Positions 27,776 to 37,895 are shown, counted from the first letter of the stretch. The stretch is DNA of 64,000 bases from Flavobacteriales bacterium UBA6770 (GCA_905181875.1 CAJIZH010000004.1:1-64000), one strand, 5' to 3'. Made by a program: numbers and translations. Notes: generated from the letters alone by a model not told the origin.

Positions 27776-27928
27776 TGACGTGTTCTAAATTTTGGGCAAA
27801 TATACCGTTTACGTAAACGTAACAATACCATTGAATAGTTGGGTTTAAATTTTTATTAACGAACATTTAATTTTATTCGCCACTGCCTATTATCACTACT
27901 GGTTAATATTGCAGTAAATATTTTAATT

Positions 27929-28639
27929 ATGAAAAAAGTTATCGTTTTAACAGGAGCAAGCAGTGGAATTGGAGCAGCAACAGCCAAAGCACTATCAAAC
28001 TCGCCTCATGTTCTAGTTATGTTAGCTCGAAATGAAGAAAAAATGAAAGCAATTGCCGCTGAAATCGATTGTATTTCATTGGTTATAAAAACTGATGTAA
28101 CTAAAATTGAAGAGGTACAAGAAGCGATTGCAACTGTAATCGAAAAATTTGGAGGCATTGATATACTTATAAATAATGCTGGTCTAGGCTATTTTGATCC
28201 CATTGATGAAGGAAAACTAGAAGAATGGCATAAAATGATTGATGTTAATTTGAAAGGATTATTGAACATTACTCATGGGTGTATTCCTTTATTAAAAGCT
28301 AGCGAAAGCGGACACATTATAAATATCACTTCTGTTGCTGCTCATCAAGTTTTCCCTAACTCGGCTGTTTATAGCGCCACTAAACATGCTGTATTAGCAA
28401 TTAGTAAAGGCTTGCACCAAGAACTTCAAAAAGACTTAAAGGTTACTTCAATATCCCCAGGAGCCGTTAACACGGCGTTTGTGGACCAAACCACTAATAA
28501 AGAAATGATTGATGACTTGAAATCATATTTTGCAAAAGGCATGCACCCTGATACAATTGCTCAACAAATTATCTACGCTCTTGAACAACCAAAAGATGTT
28601 ACTATAAGCGAGATTATCGTTCGACCGGGAAGAACTTAG
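27929..28639 (+). CDS. Short-chain dehydrogenase/reductase
   Basis: 236 residues with cofactor motif TGASSGIG, structural NNAG, catalytic Ser (ITSVAA) and YSATK (Tyr-x-x-x-Lys). It is a classical SDR using NAD(P). Substrate unknown. It ends convergently with the DtxR-type gene, overlapping by 4 bp. Confidence 0.9.
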   Translation: MKKVIVLTGASSGIGAATAKALSNSPHVLVMLARNEEKMKAIAAEIDCISLVIKTDVTKIEEVQEAIATVIEKFGGIDILINNAGLGYFDPIDEGKLEEWHKMIDVNLKGLLNITHGCIPLLKASESGHIINITSVAAHQVFPNSAVYSATKHAVLAISKGLHQELQKDLKVTSISPGAVNTAFVDQTTNKEMIDDLKSYFAKGMHPDTIAQQIIYALEQPKDVTISEIIVRPGRT

Positions 28640-29307
28640 ACGCGTTCCTTTACAAAGACATTTTCTGCGAATTTCAAACTTACTTGGTGTTCTTGTTCTC
28701 CAATAAGCAGGGTTCTAGAAGCATCAAATTCATGATGATTTTTTACCATAATCTCGGTTTGCAATCCAATTCCTAATTTCGAAACCATTTGTAAAAAAGC
28801 CACACTGGCGTCTTTGACTGAGACTACTGTACAGCTTTTCCCCTCTTCGATTTGAGCTAAATTTTTCTTTGACTTCTTACTAAAATTTCCTGTTTCGTCA
28901 GGAATAGGATCTCCATGTGGATCTGAATCAGGATTGCCAAGAAATGAATTCAATTGCTTAATGAGCTTGTCAGATTTAATATGCTCTAATTGCTCAGCAA
29001 CTTCATGAACTTCATCCCATGAAAAATCCAAATACTGGTATAAAAAAGTTTCCCAAAGTCGGTGTTTTCGGACCAGTTGGATGGCAATCGTTTTTCCTTG
29101 ACTTGTCATTTCCAGCTTCCCATAGCGCTCGGACTTAACCAGTTTCTTACTTCTCAATTTTTTAATCATTCCATTTACTGAAGCAGGTGAAACACACAAA
29201 TTGAGAGCCAATTGATTCGTCCCAGCTACACCCATGTTGCTTTCAACAGTAATCTGAAAAAGAGCTTTCAGATAATCTTCTTCGTTCTTGGAAAGAACTA
29301 TATCCAT
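28636..29307 (-). CDS. DtxR/MntR-family metal-dependent regulator
   Basis: Start ATG at 29307 (MDIVLSKNEEDYLKAL); an upstream ATG at 29352 is less likely. The N-terminal winged helix (residues 1-65, including SPASVNGMIKKLRSKKLV) is followed by a metal-binding dimerisation domain with HRLWETFL, HEVAEQLEHIKSDKL and DPHGDPIP. A C-terminal FeoA/SH3-like domain follows. It represses uptake or efflux genes when Mn or Fe is bound. No obvious target is adjacent. Confidence 0.85.
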   Translation of the reverse strand: MDIVLSKNEEDYLKALFQITVESNMGVAGTNQLALNLCVSPASVNGMIKKLRSKKLVKSERYGKLEMTSQGKTIAIQLVRKHRLWETFLYQYLDFSWDEVHEVAEQLEHIKSDKLIKQLNSFLGNPDSDPHGDPIPDETGNFSKKSKKNLAQIEEGKSCTVVSVKDASVAFLQMVSKLGIGLQTEIMVKNHHEFDASRTLLIGEQEHQVSLKFAENVFVKERV

Positions 29308-29520
29308 ACTATTAGTAATTGTTTTATTTGAACAGCTTCGAAAATAAGACATCCTCCCACAATAACATCTGGAGAATAAAAATATTTATTAGGCGAACCT
29401 AACTTATTATATTTTCTACATTAAAATAATAAAACGATTAGTCTAAACCATTTGTGTTATTTCTTTCAGCTCTAAATGTTTCATAATAGCCATTGGAAAG
29501 TTAGTAACTCAATTTTTATC

Positions 29521-29555
29521 AAAAAAAAGCCGAATTAGTTTCCCAATTCGACTTT
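29521..29555 (-). terminator. Intrinsic terminator of metK
   Basis: On the minus strand a stem of about 11 bp (AAAGTCGAATT with AATTCGGCTTT, one mismatch) is followed by a T run. It lies 22 bp past the metK stop. The upstream part of this gap (29353-29520) shows nothing else. Confidence 0.8.
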
Positions 29556-29576
29556 CTAAAAAGAATATTTTTAAGA

Positions 29577-30830
29577 TTACAAACCAAATTCCGCTTTTAC
29601 TTTATCCACGTAATCTAATTTTTCCCAAGTAAATAATTCTACTTCCATTTCTTTTACGATTCCATCTGGAGTTTCAAAACGTTTTGTTACTGTTTCATTT
29701 ATTCTTCCCATGTGACCATAAGCAGCAGATTCAAGATACATTGGTGAACGCAATTTTAAACGTTGCTCAATTGCATAAGGGCGCATATCGAACAAGGTTT
29801 CTACTTTTCTTGCAATTTGTCCATCATTCAAATCAACTTTCGCAGTTCTGTAGGTATCGACAAAAACCCCCATTGGCTCAGCAACTCCAATAGCATAAGA
29901 AACTTGAACCAAGACCTGATCACACAATCCTGCAGCGACTAGGTTTTTAGCAATATGTCTTGTAGCGTAAGCAGCAGATCGGTCTACTTTACTTGGATCT
30001 TTTCCTGAGAAAGCACCGCCACCATGAGCACCTTTACCTCCATAAGTATCGACAATAATCTTTCTTCCTGTAAGTCCAGTATCTCCGTGAGGTCCACCGA
30101 TTACAAAAATTCCTGTTGGATTAATATGATATTTTATTTGATCGTTAAATAAAGATTGATTCTTTCCAGAAAGTAATTCCTTAACTCTAGGAATCAAAAT
30201 AGCTTTTACATCACTATTGATTTGATCCAACATAACTTTTTCCGTAGCAAAATCGTCGTGTTGTGTAGAAACAACTATTGCTTCGATGCGCACTGGCCTA
30301 TCATTATCATCATACTCTAAAGTCACTTGAGACTTAGAATCAGGACGTAAATAAGTCATTTGTTTTCCTTCCTTCCGGATCGCTGCTAACTCACGTAAAA
30401 TCATGTGAGAAATCTCCAATGCTAATGGCATAAAATTCTGCGTCTCGTTGGTAGCATAACCGAACATCATTCCCTGATCTCCTGCCCCCTGCTCCATTGG
30501 ATCGGCTTTTTCTACACCTTGATTAATATCTGGCGATTGCTCGTGAATAGCAGATAATACACTGCATGAATTTGCGTCAAACATATATGCACCTTTAGTA
30601 TACCCAATTTGCGTAATGGTGTCTCGCGCAATTTTTTGAACGTCCAAATAGGTTTTTGATTTGACCTCACCAGCAAGAAATACTTGACCTGTAGTTACCA
30701 AGGTTTCACAAGCAACTTTTGACATTGGATCAAATGCTAAAAAATTATCAATTAGAGCATCAGAAATTTGATCTGATACTTTATCTGGATGTCCTTCCGA
30801 GACTGATTCTGAAGTAAAAAAGTAAGACAT
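29577..30830 (-). CDS. metK: S-adenosylmethionine synthetase
   Basis: Makes S-adenosylmethionine from ATP and methionine in the cytoplasm. 417 residues with [11 protein letters not shown] at the start, [12 protein letters not shown] and the loop [19 protein letters not shown]. The frame is complete and strongly conserved. The 190-bp gap to gldA (30831-31022) contains no recognisable SAM riboswitch. Confidence 0.97.
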   Translation of the reverse strand: MSYFFTSESVSEGHPDKVSDQISDALIDNFLAFDPMSKVACETLVTTGQVFLAGEVKSKTYLDVQKIARDTITQIGYTKGAYMFDANSCSVLSAIHEQSPDINQGVEKADPMEQGAGDQGMMFGYATNETQNFMPLALEISHMILRELAAIRKEGKQMTYLRPDSKSQVTLEYDDNDRPVRIEAIVVSTQHDDFATEKVMLDQINSDVKAILIPRVKELLSGKNQSLFNDQIKYHINPTGIFVIGGPHGDTGLTGRKIIVDTYGGKGAHGGGAFSGKDPSKVDRSAAYATRHIAKNLVAAGLCDQVLVQVSYAIGVAEPMGVFVDTYRTAKVDLNDGQIARKVETLFDMRPYAIEQRLKLRSPMYLESAAYGHMGRINETVTKRFETPDGIVKEMEVELFTWEKLDYVDKVKAEFGL

Positions 30831-31022
30831 TAACTCGTTGTTTTTTAAATGTAAATTATATGATTTGCGAATTTAATAAAATCCACGAAAGGAATCTATC
30901 CCCCTATTCCAATCCTTGGAAATTATGCTTTTTTGTGTAACCTTGAAGTTCAGTCAAAAGTTGAAAGCAATTTTTTTAAAACAGCAGATGTTAAACTAAA
31001 TTCAAAACAATAAACTTAGAAA

Positions 31023-31922
31023 CTACGCGGTCAGAGACTTAAAAACATCCTCAAGACTCTGCTCCACTTTTTGCAGCTCAAGAACAGCAAGTTTGTTACT
31101 TACTGAAAAATTAAAAATTGCATCTCGGACATCAGAGGTTGATGCTACTAACCAAACGTTTCCATTTACATTTTGAGCTTTTGTGACATTAGGAATTTCC
31201 AGCAACATTTTCTCGCTGGCGCTGGCGCCAAATTCGACTTTTAATACGAACTCATTATTCTTTGACTTTGAAATCCCACCTGAGCTGTCATCCGCAACAA
31301 GATTCCCTTTGTTGACAATTATAACTCGATCACATACCGCTTCTACTTCCTGCATAATATGTGTACTCATCATAACTGTTTTGGACTTTCCTACTTTTTT
31401 TATCAAATTCCGGATTTCTTCAATTTGATTTGGATCCAAACCCGTTGTCGGTTCATCCAGAATTAATACTTCTGGATCATGAATAAGAGCTTGTGCCAAA
31501 CCAACTCTTTGGCGATATCCTTTCGAAAGAGCTCCGATAAGCTTATGTTGCTCTAATTGCAATCCAACTTGCTCTACAATTTCAGCAACGCGCTCTTTTT
31601 TATTTTCAATTTTATGCAACCCCCCAATAAAGCCTAGGTATTCCTTGACATACATATCCAAGTATAAAGGATTGTGCTCGGGTAAATATCCAACACGCTT
31701 TTTTACTTCCATCGGATCTACTGAAACATCAAACCCGCAAACCTTTACCTCGCCTGCACTCTGCGGAAGAAAACAAGTGATAATTTTCATCATTGTTGAC
31801 TTTCCAGCACCATTCGGCCCTAGGAAACCGACTATTTCTCCTTTTTGAATAGAAAACGATACATTATCAAGTGCCTTTTGGCCACCGTAAATCTTACTCA
31901 CCTCTTTTACATCTATGGACAT
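31023..31922 (-). CDS. gldA: GldA-type ABC transporter ATPase
   Basis: 300 residues from the ATG at 31922. Walker A is GPNGAGKST, the signature LSKGYRQRVGLAQ, and Walker B VLILDEPTTGLDP. The C-terminal extension (residues about 220-300) is as in GldA, the ATPase of the GldAFG transporter needed for gliding. GldF and GldG are not adjacent. A general ABC-2 exporter ATPase remains possible. Divergent from rsgA, with 91 bp between starts. Confidence 0.78.
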   Translation of the reverse strand: MSIDVKEVSKIYGGQKALDNVSFSIQKGEIVGFLGPNGAGKSTMMKIITCFLPQSAGEVKVCGFDVSVDPMEVKKRVGYLPEHNPLYLDMYVKEYLGFIGGLHKIENKKERVAEIVEQVGLQLEQHKLIGALSKGYRQRVGLAQALIHDPEVLILDEPTTGLDPNQIEEIRNLIKKVGKSKTVMMSTHIMQEVEAVCDRVIIVNKGNLVADDSSGGISKSKNNEFVLKVEFGASASEKMLLEIPNVTKAQNVNGNVWLVASTSDVRDAIFNFSVSNKLAVLELQKVEQSLEDVFKSLTA

Positions 31923-32013
31923 AACAACAAATGTAAAATTTGATTTGGGTTCAAACGATACTTCATTCACAACTCTTACTAGAAGGCGCAATCAAAAATG
32001 TAAATTTGCAGTA

Positions 32014-32949
32014 ATGCGAGGAAGAGTAACGAAAAGTACAGGAGCAATTAACTTGGTTCGAAATGAAAATTCGAAAGTATACGCGTGCACTGTAAAAGGC
32101 AACTTTAGAGTAAAAGGGATCCGTTCAACTAATCCGGTGGCAGTTGGAGACTGGGTTGAATTTGAGGAGAGAGATGAAAAAGAAGGAGTAATAAAACGTC
32201 TAGAAAAAAGAGACAATTACATTATTCGAAAATCCATAAATCTCTCCAAACGAGGACATATCCTAGCTTCAAATATTGACCAAGTACTCGTTTTTGTAAC
32301 TCTAAAAGACCCAGAAACTACGTTCGGATTTGTAGATCGAGTGATCATAAGTGCAGAAGCCTATCATATTAAGCCCGTTTTAGTATTTAATAAGGCAGAT
32401 TTGTTAGGAGAAAATGATAGAGAGTTACTAGGAAAATGGCTAAAAACGTATACTGCTATTGGATATGAGTGCATTCAAATATCCGTTACCGAAAACGTTA
32501 ATCTTGACTTGATTCAAGAAAACATGAAAGGAAGAACCTCCATGTTAGCGGGTCATTCTGGTACTGGAAAATCTTCTTTGGTCAATGCGCTTGACTCTGA
32601 ATTAAGCCTCAGTACTGGAAAAATATCTGATCATCACCGCCAAGGAAAACACACTACAACCTTTGCGGAAATGCACCACTTGAGCTTTGGAGCAGATATA
32701 GTTGATACTCCTGGCATTAGAGGATTTGGTATCATTGATATCGACAAGAAGGTTTTGTCCCACTATTTCCTTGAAATGAGAGCCGTTCTTGAAGGCTGTA
32801 AATTCAATGATTGCCAGCATGTCAACGAACCACATTGTGCTGTTATGGAAGCCGCAAAAGGTGGACTAGTAGCTCAATCACGCTATAAAAGCTACCTTAG
32901 CATGTTGGACGAAGATGACGAACAGACGTTCAGAACTACTAATTATTAG
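32014..32949 (+). CDS. rsgA: Ribosome small-subunit-dependent GTPase A
   Basis: 311 residues from ATG 32014; the longer upstream reading overlaps gldA and is not needed. It has an N-terminal OB fold (RGRVTKSTGAINLV to KRLEKRDNYIIRK), then a circularly permuted GTPase: G4 NKAD, G1 GHSGTGKSS, G3 DTPG. The C-terminal zinc site is GCKFNDCQHVNEPHC. It matures the 30S subunit. The following 229-bp gap holds only degenerate C/G-rich repeat-like sequence (32985-33080). Confidence 0.93.
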   Translation: MRGRVTKSTGAINLVRNENSKVYACTVKGNFRVKGIRSTNPVAVGDWVEFEERDEKEGVIKRLEKRDNYIIRKSINLSKRGHILASNIDQVLVFVTLKDPETTFGFVDRVIISAEAYHIKPVLVFNKADLLGENDRELLGKWLKTYTAIGYECIQISVTENVNLDLIQENMKGRTSMLAGHSGTGKSSLVNALDSELSLSTGKISDHHRQGKHTTTFAEMHHLSFGADIVDTPGIRGFGIIDIDKKVLSHYFLEMRAVLEGCKFNDCQHVNEPHCAVMEAAKGGLVAQSRYKSYLSMLDEDDEQTFRTTNY

Positions 32950-33178
32950 TAGTTAGAACTAATTATTCTGATTTTACTCATTCCAACGAGAGGGCGCCGA
33001 AGATGGGGGAGGTTCATTTTCTTAAACCCAAACCCCTTCCGCCGCTAAACGCCAACTTCTCCGAATGGAAAGGAGGGTATGAATTCCCTTTATAAACAAC
33101 GTATCTCTAATAAATCTTTTGAGTTAACTTTCCTTATCCTGACCTTAATTTTACCTTCGTTCAAAAGGTATTTAATTA

Positions 33179-34192
33179 ATGGAAATCAGAGAGAACTTTT
33201 CTTTAAAAGCATATAATACATTTGGAATAGCAGCTAAAGCTAAACTCTTTTCTGATGTCAATTCTTTAGATCAGCTCAAAGAGGTTTATGCTCATTATCC
33301 CAATGAAAAAAAACTACCACTTGGCGGAGGAAGCAACCTTTTATTAACTAAGAATTTTGATGGCATCGTAGCTAAACTAAATCTACTTGGAAAAGAAATT
33401 TTAAAAGAAGATGAAAATTACGTTTGGTTGAAAATTGGCGCCGGCGAAATCTGGCATGAATTCGTAGTTTGGGCGGTAGAAAATAACTGGTCTGGTGTTG
33501 AAAACATGTCCCTAATTCCAGGGTCTATAGGTGCTGCACCTATGCAAAATATAGGTGCTTATGGCACTGAGCTTAAAGATGTATTTGTCTCTTTAGAAGC
33601 ATGGCTACCCGAAGAAAATACAGTTGAAACTTTTAATAATTCAACTTGCGATTTTGGATATCGTTCAAGTGTCTTTAAAACCCAATTGAAAGGAAAGGCC
33701 ATTATTCTTAATGTCACTTTTAAACTATCAAAACATCCTAATCTAAACACCTCGTATGGATCAATTGAAGATGAACTCGCAATTTTGAATATCTCCTCTC
33801 CTACCATTTTAGATATTAGCAATGCCGTTATTCGAATTCGTCAATCTAAATTACCAAATCCTGCTAAAATTGGCAATGCTGGTAGTTTTTTTAAAAACCC
33901 TATAGTTTCGGTAGAAATTGCAAATAAATTATTAGAGAAATATCCAAATGCACCAAATTATAAAGTGGGAGAAGGCTTAAGTAAAGTTCCAGCTGGATGG
34001 CTCATTGAAACTGCTGGTTGGAAAGGAAGAACTTTTGACGATCGTTTTGGAATTCATAAAAAACAAGCGCTAGTATTAGTGAATTATCAAAATGCATCAG
34101 GACAAGAAATTTTTGATTTATCAGAAAACATTATTGAAGATATTGAAGATAAATTTGGTATCCGATTGGAACGAGAAGTGAATATACTATAG
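33179..34192 (+). CDS. murB: UDP-N-acetylenolpyruvoylglucosamine reductase
   Basis: Second committed enzyme of peptidoglycan precursor synthesis; FAD-dependent. 337 residues with ENFSLKAYNTFGI at the start, the FAD-binding GGGSNLL motif, SLIPGSIGAAPMQNIGAYG, and the catalytic serine in NAGSFFKNP. It is of the longer type I form. It stands alone between the rsgA and SRP RNA regions. Confidence 0.95.
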   Translation: MEIRENFSLKAYNTFGIAAKAKLFSDVNSLDQLKEVYAHYPNEKKLPLGGGSNLLLTKNFDGIVAKLNLLGKEILKEDENYVWLKIGAGEIWHEFVVWAVENNWSGVENMSLIPGSIGAAPMQNIGAYGTELKDVFVSLEAWLPEENTVETFNNSTCDFGYRSSVFKTQLKGKAIILNVTFKLSKHPNLNTSYGSIEDELAILNISSPTILDISNAVIRIRQSKLPNPAKIGNAGSFFKNPIVSVEIANKLLEKYPNAPNYKVGEGLSKVPAGWLIETAGWKGRTFDDRFGIHKKQALVLVNYQNASGQEIFDLSENIIEDIEDKFGIRLEREVNIL

Positions 34193-34377
34193 AGTTCTAT
34201 AAATCCTCTTCTGTTTCGTTCCTCTGAACCTTGCCAGATGGATTGAGCCTAACAAAATTTGTCTATTGAGGTTTTTCGCGTCCCCTTGATCGGGTTGAGC
34301 GCCAAAGGCGGGAAAGGTTCAATAAATATTTACCATATTTTTTAAGAACAATTCTTTCACTTAACCAACCCAATGAT

Positions 34378-34385
34378 TACTTTTG
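34378..34385 (+). promoter_or_regulatory. ffs: -7 element of the SRP RNA promoter
   Basis: TACTTTTG fits TAnnTTTG and sits 6 bp before the predicted RNA start at 34391. No exact -33 TTG is present at the expected distance. Confidence 0.5.
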
Positions 34386-34390
34386 TGGCT

Positions 34391-34487
34391 GGGTAAGTCT
34401 TTTACGACCAGCTCCCATTGAATTCCCCCAGGACCGGAAGGTAGCAAGGGTAAATGGTTGTAGCGGTGCGATAAAAGTAGCTTACCC
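34391..34487 (+). ncRNA. ffs: Signal recognition particle RNA, small bacterial type
   Basis: Contains the hallmark apical core CCCCCAGGACCGGAAGGTAG followed by CAAGGG, with the GGAA tetraloop and the asymmetric loop that binds Ffh. The ends pair: GGGTAAG-TCTTTTA at 34391-34404 with TAAAAG and CTTACCC at 34472-34487. A T run (34488-34494) follows directly, so the terminal stem also serves as terminator. Length about 97 nt. Confidence 0.92.
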
Positions 34488-34512
34488 TTTTTTTATTTAA
34501 TTTTTTTCAACA

Positions 34513-35136
34513 TTGAGTAAGGAACAAGAGCCGTATATAATTGGTATTGCAGGAGGAAGTGCTTCAGGAAAAACATCGTTTATTCGCGATCTAAAAGCCA
34601 CCTTCACTCAAAATGAAATTTCTATAATTTCACAGGACAATTACTATTTCCCAAAGGAAAAACAAGAATTGGATGAAAACGGAATTATAAATTTCGATCT
34701 CCCACAATCTATCGATCGAGATCAGTTCTATACTGATATGCAGGATTTAATTAAGGGGAATTCCATTTCTTGTACAGAATACACCTTCAATGTAAGTCCT
34801 GAAAACGCTACTACTCTTATTACGCAGCCTGCTCCAATCATTATAATGGAAGGCCTATTTGTTTTTCACTATAAAGAAATCAGAGACTTGCTTAATTTAA
34901 GAGTTTATATAGATGTTCGTGATTCAATAAAATTAGAACGTCGTATAAACCGAGACATGAAAGAACGCGGTTATCCGGAAGACGACGTAAAATATCAGTG
35001 GGAAAATCACGTGGTACCTAGCTATAAAAAGTACCTGAGACCTTATCGCGATGATGCTCATATTATCATTACCAACAACCACCATTATTCAAAAGGACTC
35101 GAAGTCTTAACCGATCATCTTAGAGCGAAAATTTAG
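34513..35136 (+). CDS. udk: Uridine kinase
   Basis: Phosphorylates uridine and cytidine in pyrimidine salvage. 207 residues with P-loop GGSASGKTS, a YYFP segment, and the RINRDMKERGY lid. The start is TTG 34513; no ATG precedes the P-loop. It lies just past the SRP RNA terminator. The 260-bp gap after it contains a CATGC...TTCAGCAT repeat (35156-35183) and little else. Confidence 0.9.
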   Translation: MSKEQEPYIIGIAGGSASGKTSFIRDLKATFTQNEISIISQDNYYFPKEKQELDENGIINFDLPQSIDRDQFYTDMQDLIKGNSISCTEYTFNVSPENATTLITQPAPIIIMEGLFVFHYKEIRDLLNLRVYIDVRDSIKLERRINRDMKERGYPEDDVKYQWENHVVPSYKKYLRPYRDDAHIIITNNHHYSKGLEVLTDHLRAKI

Positions 35137-35155
35137 TAAATAATTATTGAGATTA

Positions 35156-35183
35156 GATCATGCCGAATTTATTTCAGCATTTC
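35156..35183. repeat. Intergenic repeat, CATGCTGAA...TTCAGCAT type, copy 1
   Basis: GATCATGCCGAATTTATTTC then AGCATTTC. It matches 49863-49888 at all but a few positions and contains a partial inverted repeat (CTGAA/TTCAG). Repeats of this shape are scattered through Bacteroidota intergenic DNA, as I recall. Confidence 0.5.
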
Positions 35184-35358
35184 AAACAGAATTAAAACTA
35201 GATACTGAAAACCAGCCTGAAAAGTTCAGGTGGAAGAGTTCAGCCTAACCGGTGTAATAATGAGTAACATTTCAGATTTTCTTTTTAGCTGAAGAAAATC
35301 TACCTAAAAATAGTTTTCTCTATTTATCAACAACCTAATCCAAGCGCAAAGAGATAAG

Positions 35359-35366
35359 TAACTTTG
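35359..35366 (+). promoter_or_regulatory. Candidate -7 element of fsa
   Basis: TAACTTTG matches TAnnTTTG, 30 bp before the ATG. No convincing -33 TTG is visible at 17-23 bp. Confidence 0.4.
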
Positions 35367-35395
35367 CAATTCTCGAAACTTAAAGTTAAAAAAGT

Positions 35396-36052
35396 ATGAA
35401 ATTTTTTATTGATACGGCAAACCTTGCACAAATTAAAGAAGCACAAGAATTAGGTGTTTTAGATGGTGTAACTACTAATCCTTCTCTAATGGCGAAAGAA
35501 GGAATTGCAGGACACGATAACATCTTAAAACATTATGTAGATATCTGCAACCTTGTTGATGGTGATGTAAGTGCTGAAGTTATTTCAACTGACTTTGAAG
35601 GAATGATTCGTGAAGGCGATGCTTTGGCTGAACTGCATGAAAATATTGTGGTCAAAATCCCAATGATTAAAGACGGAGTAAAAGCACTTAGGTATTTCTC
35701 AGACCAAGGAATTAAAACGAATTGTACATTAGTTTTTTCAGCAGGTCAAGCTTTATTAGCTGCTAAAGCTGGAGCTACATATGTTTCTCCATTTATCGGA
35801 AGATTAGACGATATATCTGTGAATGGTTTGGATTTAATCGCTCAAATTAGACTGATTTACGATAACTATTTATACGATACTCAAATACTAGCTGCCTCTA
35901 TTCGACATACAATGCATGTAATTAACTGTGCTGAACTTGGTGCTGATGTAATGACAGGTCCACTTTCTTCTATTACTGGGTTATTGAATCACCCACTTAC
36001 AGATAGCGGTTTAGAAAAATTCTTAGCGGACTACAATAAAGGGAATCAATAG
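35396..36052 (+). CDS. fsa: Transaldolase / fructose-6-phosphate aldolase family
   Basis: 218 residues of the short transaldolase subfamily. [14 protein letters not shown] opens the barrel, [12 protein letters not shown] follows, and the Schiff-base lysine lies in NIVVKIPM. Members act as transaldolase in the pentose phosphate pathway or as fructose-6-phosphate aldolase. The two activities cannot be separated here with confidence. Confidence 0.9.
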   Translation: MKFFIDTANLAQIKEAQELGVLDGVTTNPSLMAKEGIAGHDNILKHYVDICNLVDGDVSAEVISTDFEGMIREGDALAELHENIVVKIPMIKDGVKALRYFSDQGIKTNCTLVFSAGQALLAAKAGATYVSPFIGRLDDISVNGLDLIAQIRLIYDNYLYDTQILAASIRHTMHVINCAELGADVMTGPLSSITGLLNHPLTDSGLEKFLADYNKGNQ

Positions 36053-36232
36053 ATTCCTTCTATTAAAAGAATCCCTCTGCGTAAAGGTTCATGGGATATT
36101 CCAGCCCTTATGGAGAGAAGGATTTAACCGAAATTTACTACCTACCATAATCCCTCCTTCGGGAAAGAAGACGGAAGGGGCACGTTCAGTTAATTGTACT
36201 AGTGAATAAACACTTTTAGCTATCTTTAAGCC

Positions 36233-36862
36233 ATGGAAACGAGATACATCAGAATAAATCCGGATTCCCCAAATGGTAACGACATTGAAAAAGTCGTGAG
36301 ATGTTTGGAGAATGGTGGTGTAATTATTTACCCTACTGACACTGTTTACGGTTTGGGTTGCGACGCAACTAATGCTAAGGCATTAGAGAAAGTTGCACGA
36401 CTTAAAAATATAAAGCTACAAGATGCCAAATTTGCTATCGTAGCATTTGATTTAAGTAATATTGCAACATACGCAAAGGTGCCCACTAATATTTTTAAGG
36501 TGATGAAAAAGACCCTTCCCGGTCCTTTTACCTTCATCTTGAATGCAACCAACAACGTTCCTAAACTCTTCAAGAATAAGAAGAAAACCATTGGCCTTCG
36601 TATTCCTGATAATATGGTTCCGAGAGAGATAGTTCGTCAGCTAGGAAACCCTTTGGTTACCACTTCGGTTGTTAGCGACGATGAAATATTAGAATACACC
36701 ACCGATCCTAATATGCTTTTCGAAAATTTTAAGGGTAAAGTTGATATAGTTATTGACGGTGGTTATGGAAACAACATTCCTTCTACTATTTTGGATTGCA
36801 CCGATGATGAGGTTGAGTTAATTCGAGAAGGATTGGGCAATCTAGATGATTATGGGGTTTAA
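36233..36862 (+). CDS. Sua5/YciO/YrdC family protein (threonylcarbamoyl-AMP synthase-like)
   Basis: 209 residues with the family core GGVIIYPTDTVYGLGCDATN, PGPFTFIL and IGLRIPDN. The family makes threonylcarbamoyl-AMP for t6A; this length and pattern fit the YciO branch, whose role is less certain. The TsaE-like fragment inside pseB belongs to the same pathway but lies 32 kb away. The 180-bp gap before it contains a degenerate C/G-rich repeat (CCCTCCTTCGGG region, about 36150-36185). Confidence 0.85.
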   Translation: METRYIRINPDSPNGNDIEKVVRCLENGGVIIYPTDTVYGLGCDATNAKALEKVARLKNIKLQDAKFAIVAFDLSNIATYAKVPTNIFKVMKKTLPGPFTFILNATNNVPKLFKNKKKTIGLRIPDNMVPREIVRQLGNPLVTTSVVSDDEILEYTTDPNMLFENFKGKVDIVIDGGYGNNIPSTILDCTDDEVELIREGLGNLDDYGV

Positions 36863-37748
36863 AAAAGTCTGTATTACATTAAATTTTTCGGTATTCTATT
36901 TCAATTGCACCAAGTAATTAACTGGCATCTGTGAGAAATTTGAAAATATAGAAATCATTGAACTAATTTTTGATGCAACCTTTAATTCTTAAAACAACGA
37001 ACAACAGATAAGCTTACCGTAAGGATGATCAGGCAGCGTCCATTTCATGGATTTACAATTAATCCAAATAACAAAACCAATCAGTGATTCTTCAAAATTG
37101 CGCATTATTTCCACAACAAAATAGCTTGTAGAGTTCAAACAGGATTTAATAAAGAGTTTAATATCAGAGGGATATGAGTTTTGCCAGTTTAAACTAAAAG
37201 GCTGTATCGTATATATGTCTAAAAGTAAAATAGCACCAACTACGATATTCTAGAATCCAAGCCAAAAAGATAAAAATCTAACGGTTGGACTTGGTTTTTC
37301 GAAATGCACATTGGCAATAAACATCTAGACTCTTCAATAGCTGAAATAAAACGTCTACTACTTCAAACTATTGAAAATCATGAAAAATAGTAGAACAAAA
37401 ATAATTTCTAGCTGTCTAATTCAATTTTGTTCCTTAAAACAATAGAGAAATAAAAACACACCCGTTTTTTCCAATATCTATAGACTAGGCTTGAAGTTAT
37501 ACTCTCATCAGCTTAACCTTGATGAGATTACTCTCGAGGATATTATTTTCAGATGTAAAGGTTAACGAGTATAACTTTTACTCCTCTTATTTCAACAAGG
37601 ATAATTTTTACTTTTTTATACTCTCATTTAAACTAAGAACATAAACCCTGTAATTTTCATTCCATATTCTGGAGAAGAAATAATAAGAAAAAAATTAGAA
37701 ATTTAGAGAACTTCAACAACGAAAAAGGCAATCTCGATCCATTAATAA
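36863..37748. other. Gene-free, AT-rich intergenic stretch
   Basis: No ORF longer than about 30 codons with a plausible start is visible on either strand. It contains the nested inverted repeats described separately. Short ORFs, such as the one beginning at ATG 37304, look accidental. It may be decayed DNA linked to the fic-like remnant that follows. Confidence 0.6.
37494..37577. repeat. Nested inverted repeats with alternative pairing
   Basis: AAGTTATACTC (37494-37504) pairs perfectly with GAGTATAACTT (37567-37577). Inside it, TTAACCTT (37513-37520) pairs with AAGGTTAA (37558-37565). A competing hairpin is TCTCATCA (37503-37510) with TGATGAGA (37520-37527). TTATACTCTCAT also recurs directly at 37497-37508 and 37616-37627. 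Confidence 0.7.
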
Positions 37749-37895
37749 CATTTGACGGATGCAAAATTTGGAATTCTAAAAACGGTTGGAAATTATTCAA
37801 TAGCACTTGGAGAACATGGATTTCTTAAATCGGTAAAATTGGGAAAAGAAAAACTCTATTTAAATAAAAGCTTAATGCATGCATTAAAGAAGTAA
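37749..37895 (+). pseudogene. Remnant of a Fic-family protein C-terminus (winged helix)
   Basis: An open run of 48 codons ends in TAA at 37893-37895 and reads HLTDAKFGILKTVGNYSIAL then GEHGFLKSVKLGKEKLYLNK. This resembles the C-terminal winged-helix part of Fic/DOC family proteins. Stops just upstream (TAATAA) cut it off, and no Fic HPFxxGNGR motif is present in the window. It looks like a decayed 3' end. Confidence 0.45.

Noticed and set aside
30831..31022. SAM riboswitch upstream of metK
   Set aside because: No conserved SAM-I or SAM-II stems could be recognised, and the gap lacks a clear terminator-antiterminator pair.
36233..36862. Link between the TsaC/YciO gene and the tsaE fragment as one displaced operon
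   Set aside because: They are 32 kb apart with intact housekeeping genes between, so a single rearrangement is not supported.
37304..37390. Short ORF beginning MHIGNKHLDSSIAEIK
   Set aside because: Only 28 codons, no ribosome site, no known family; probably chance.
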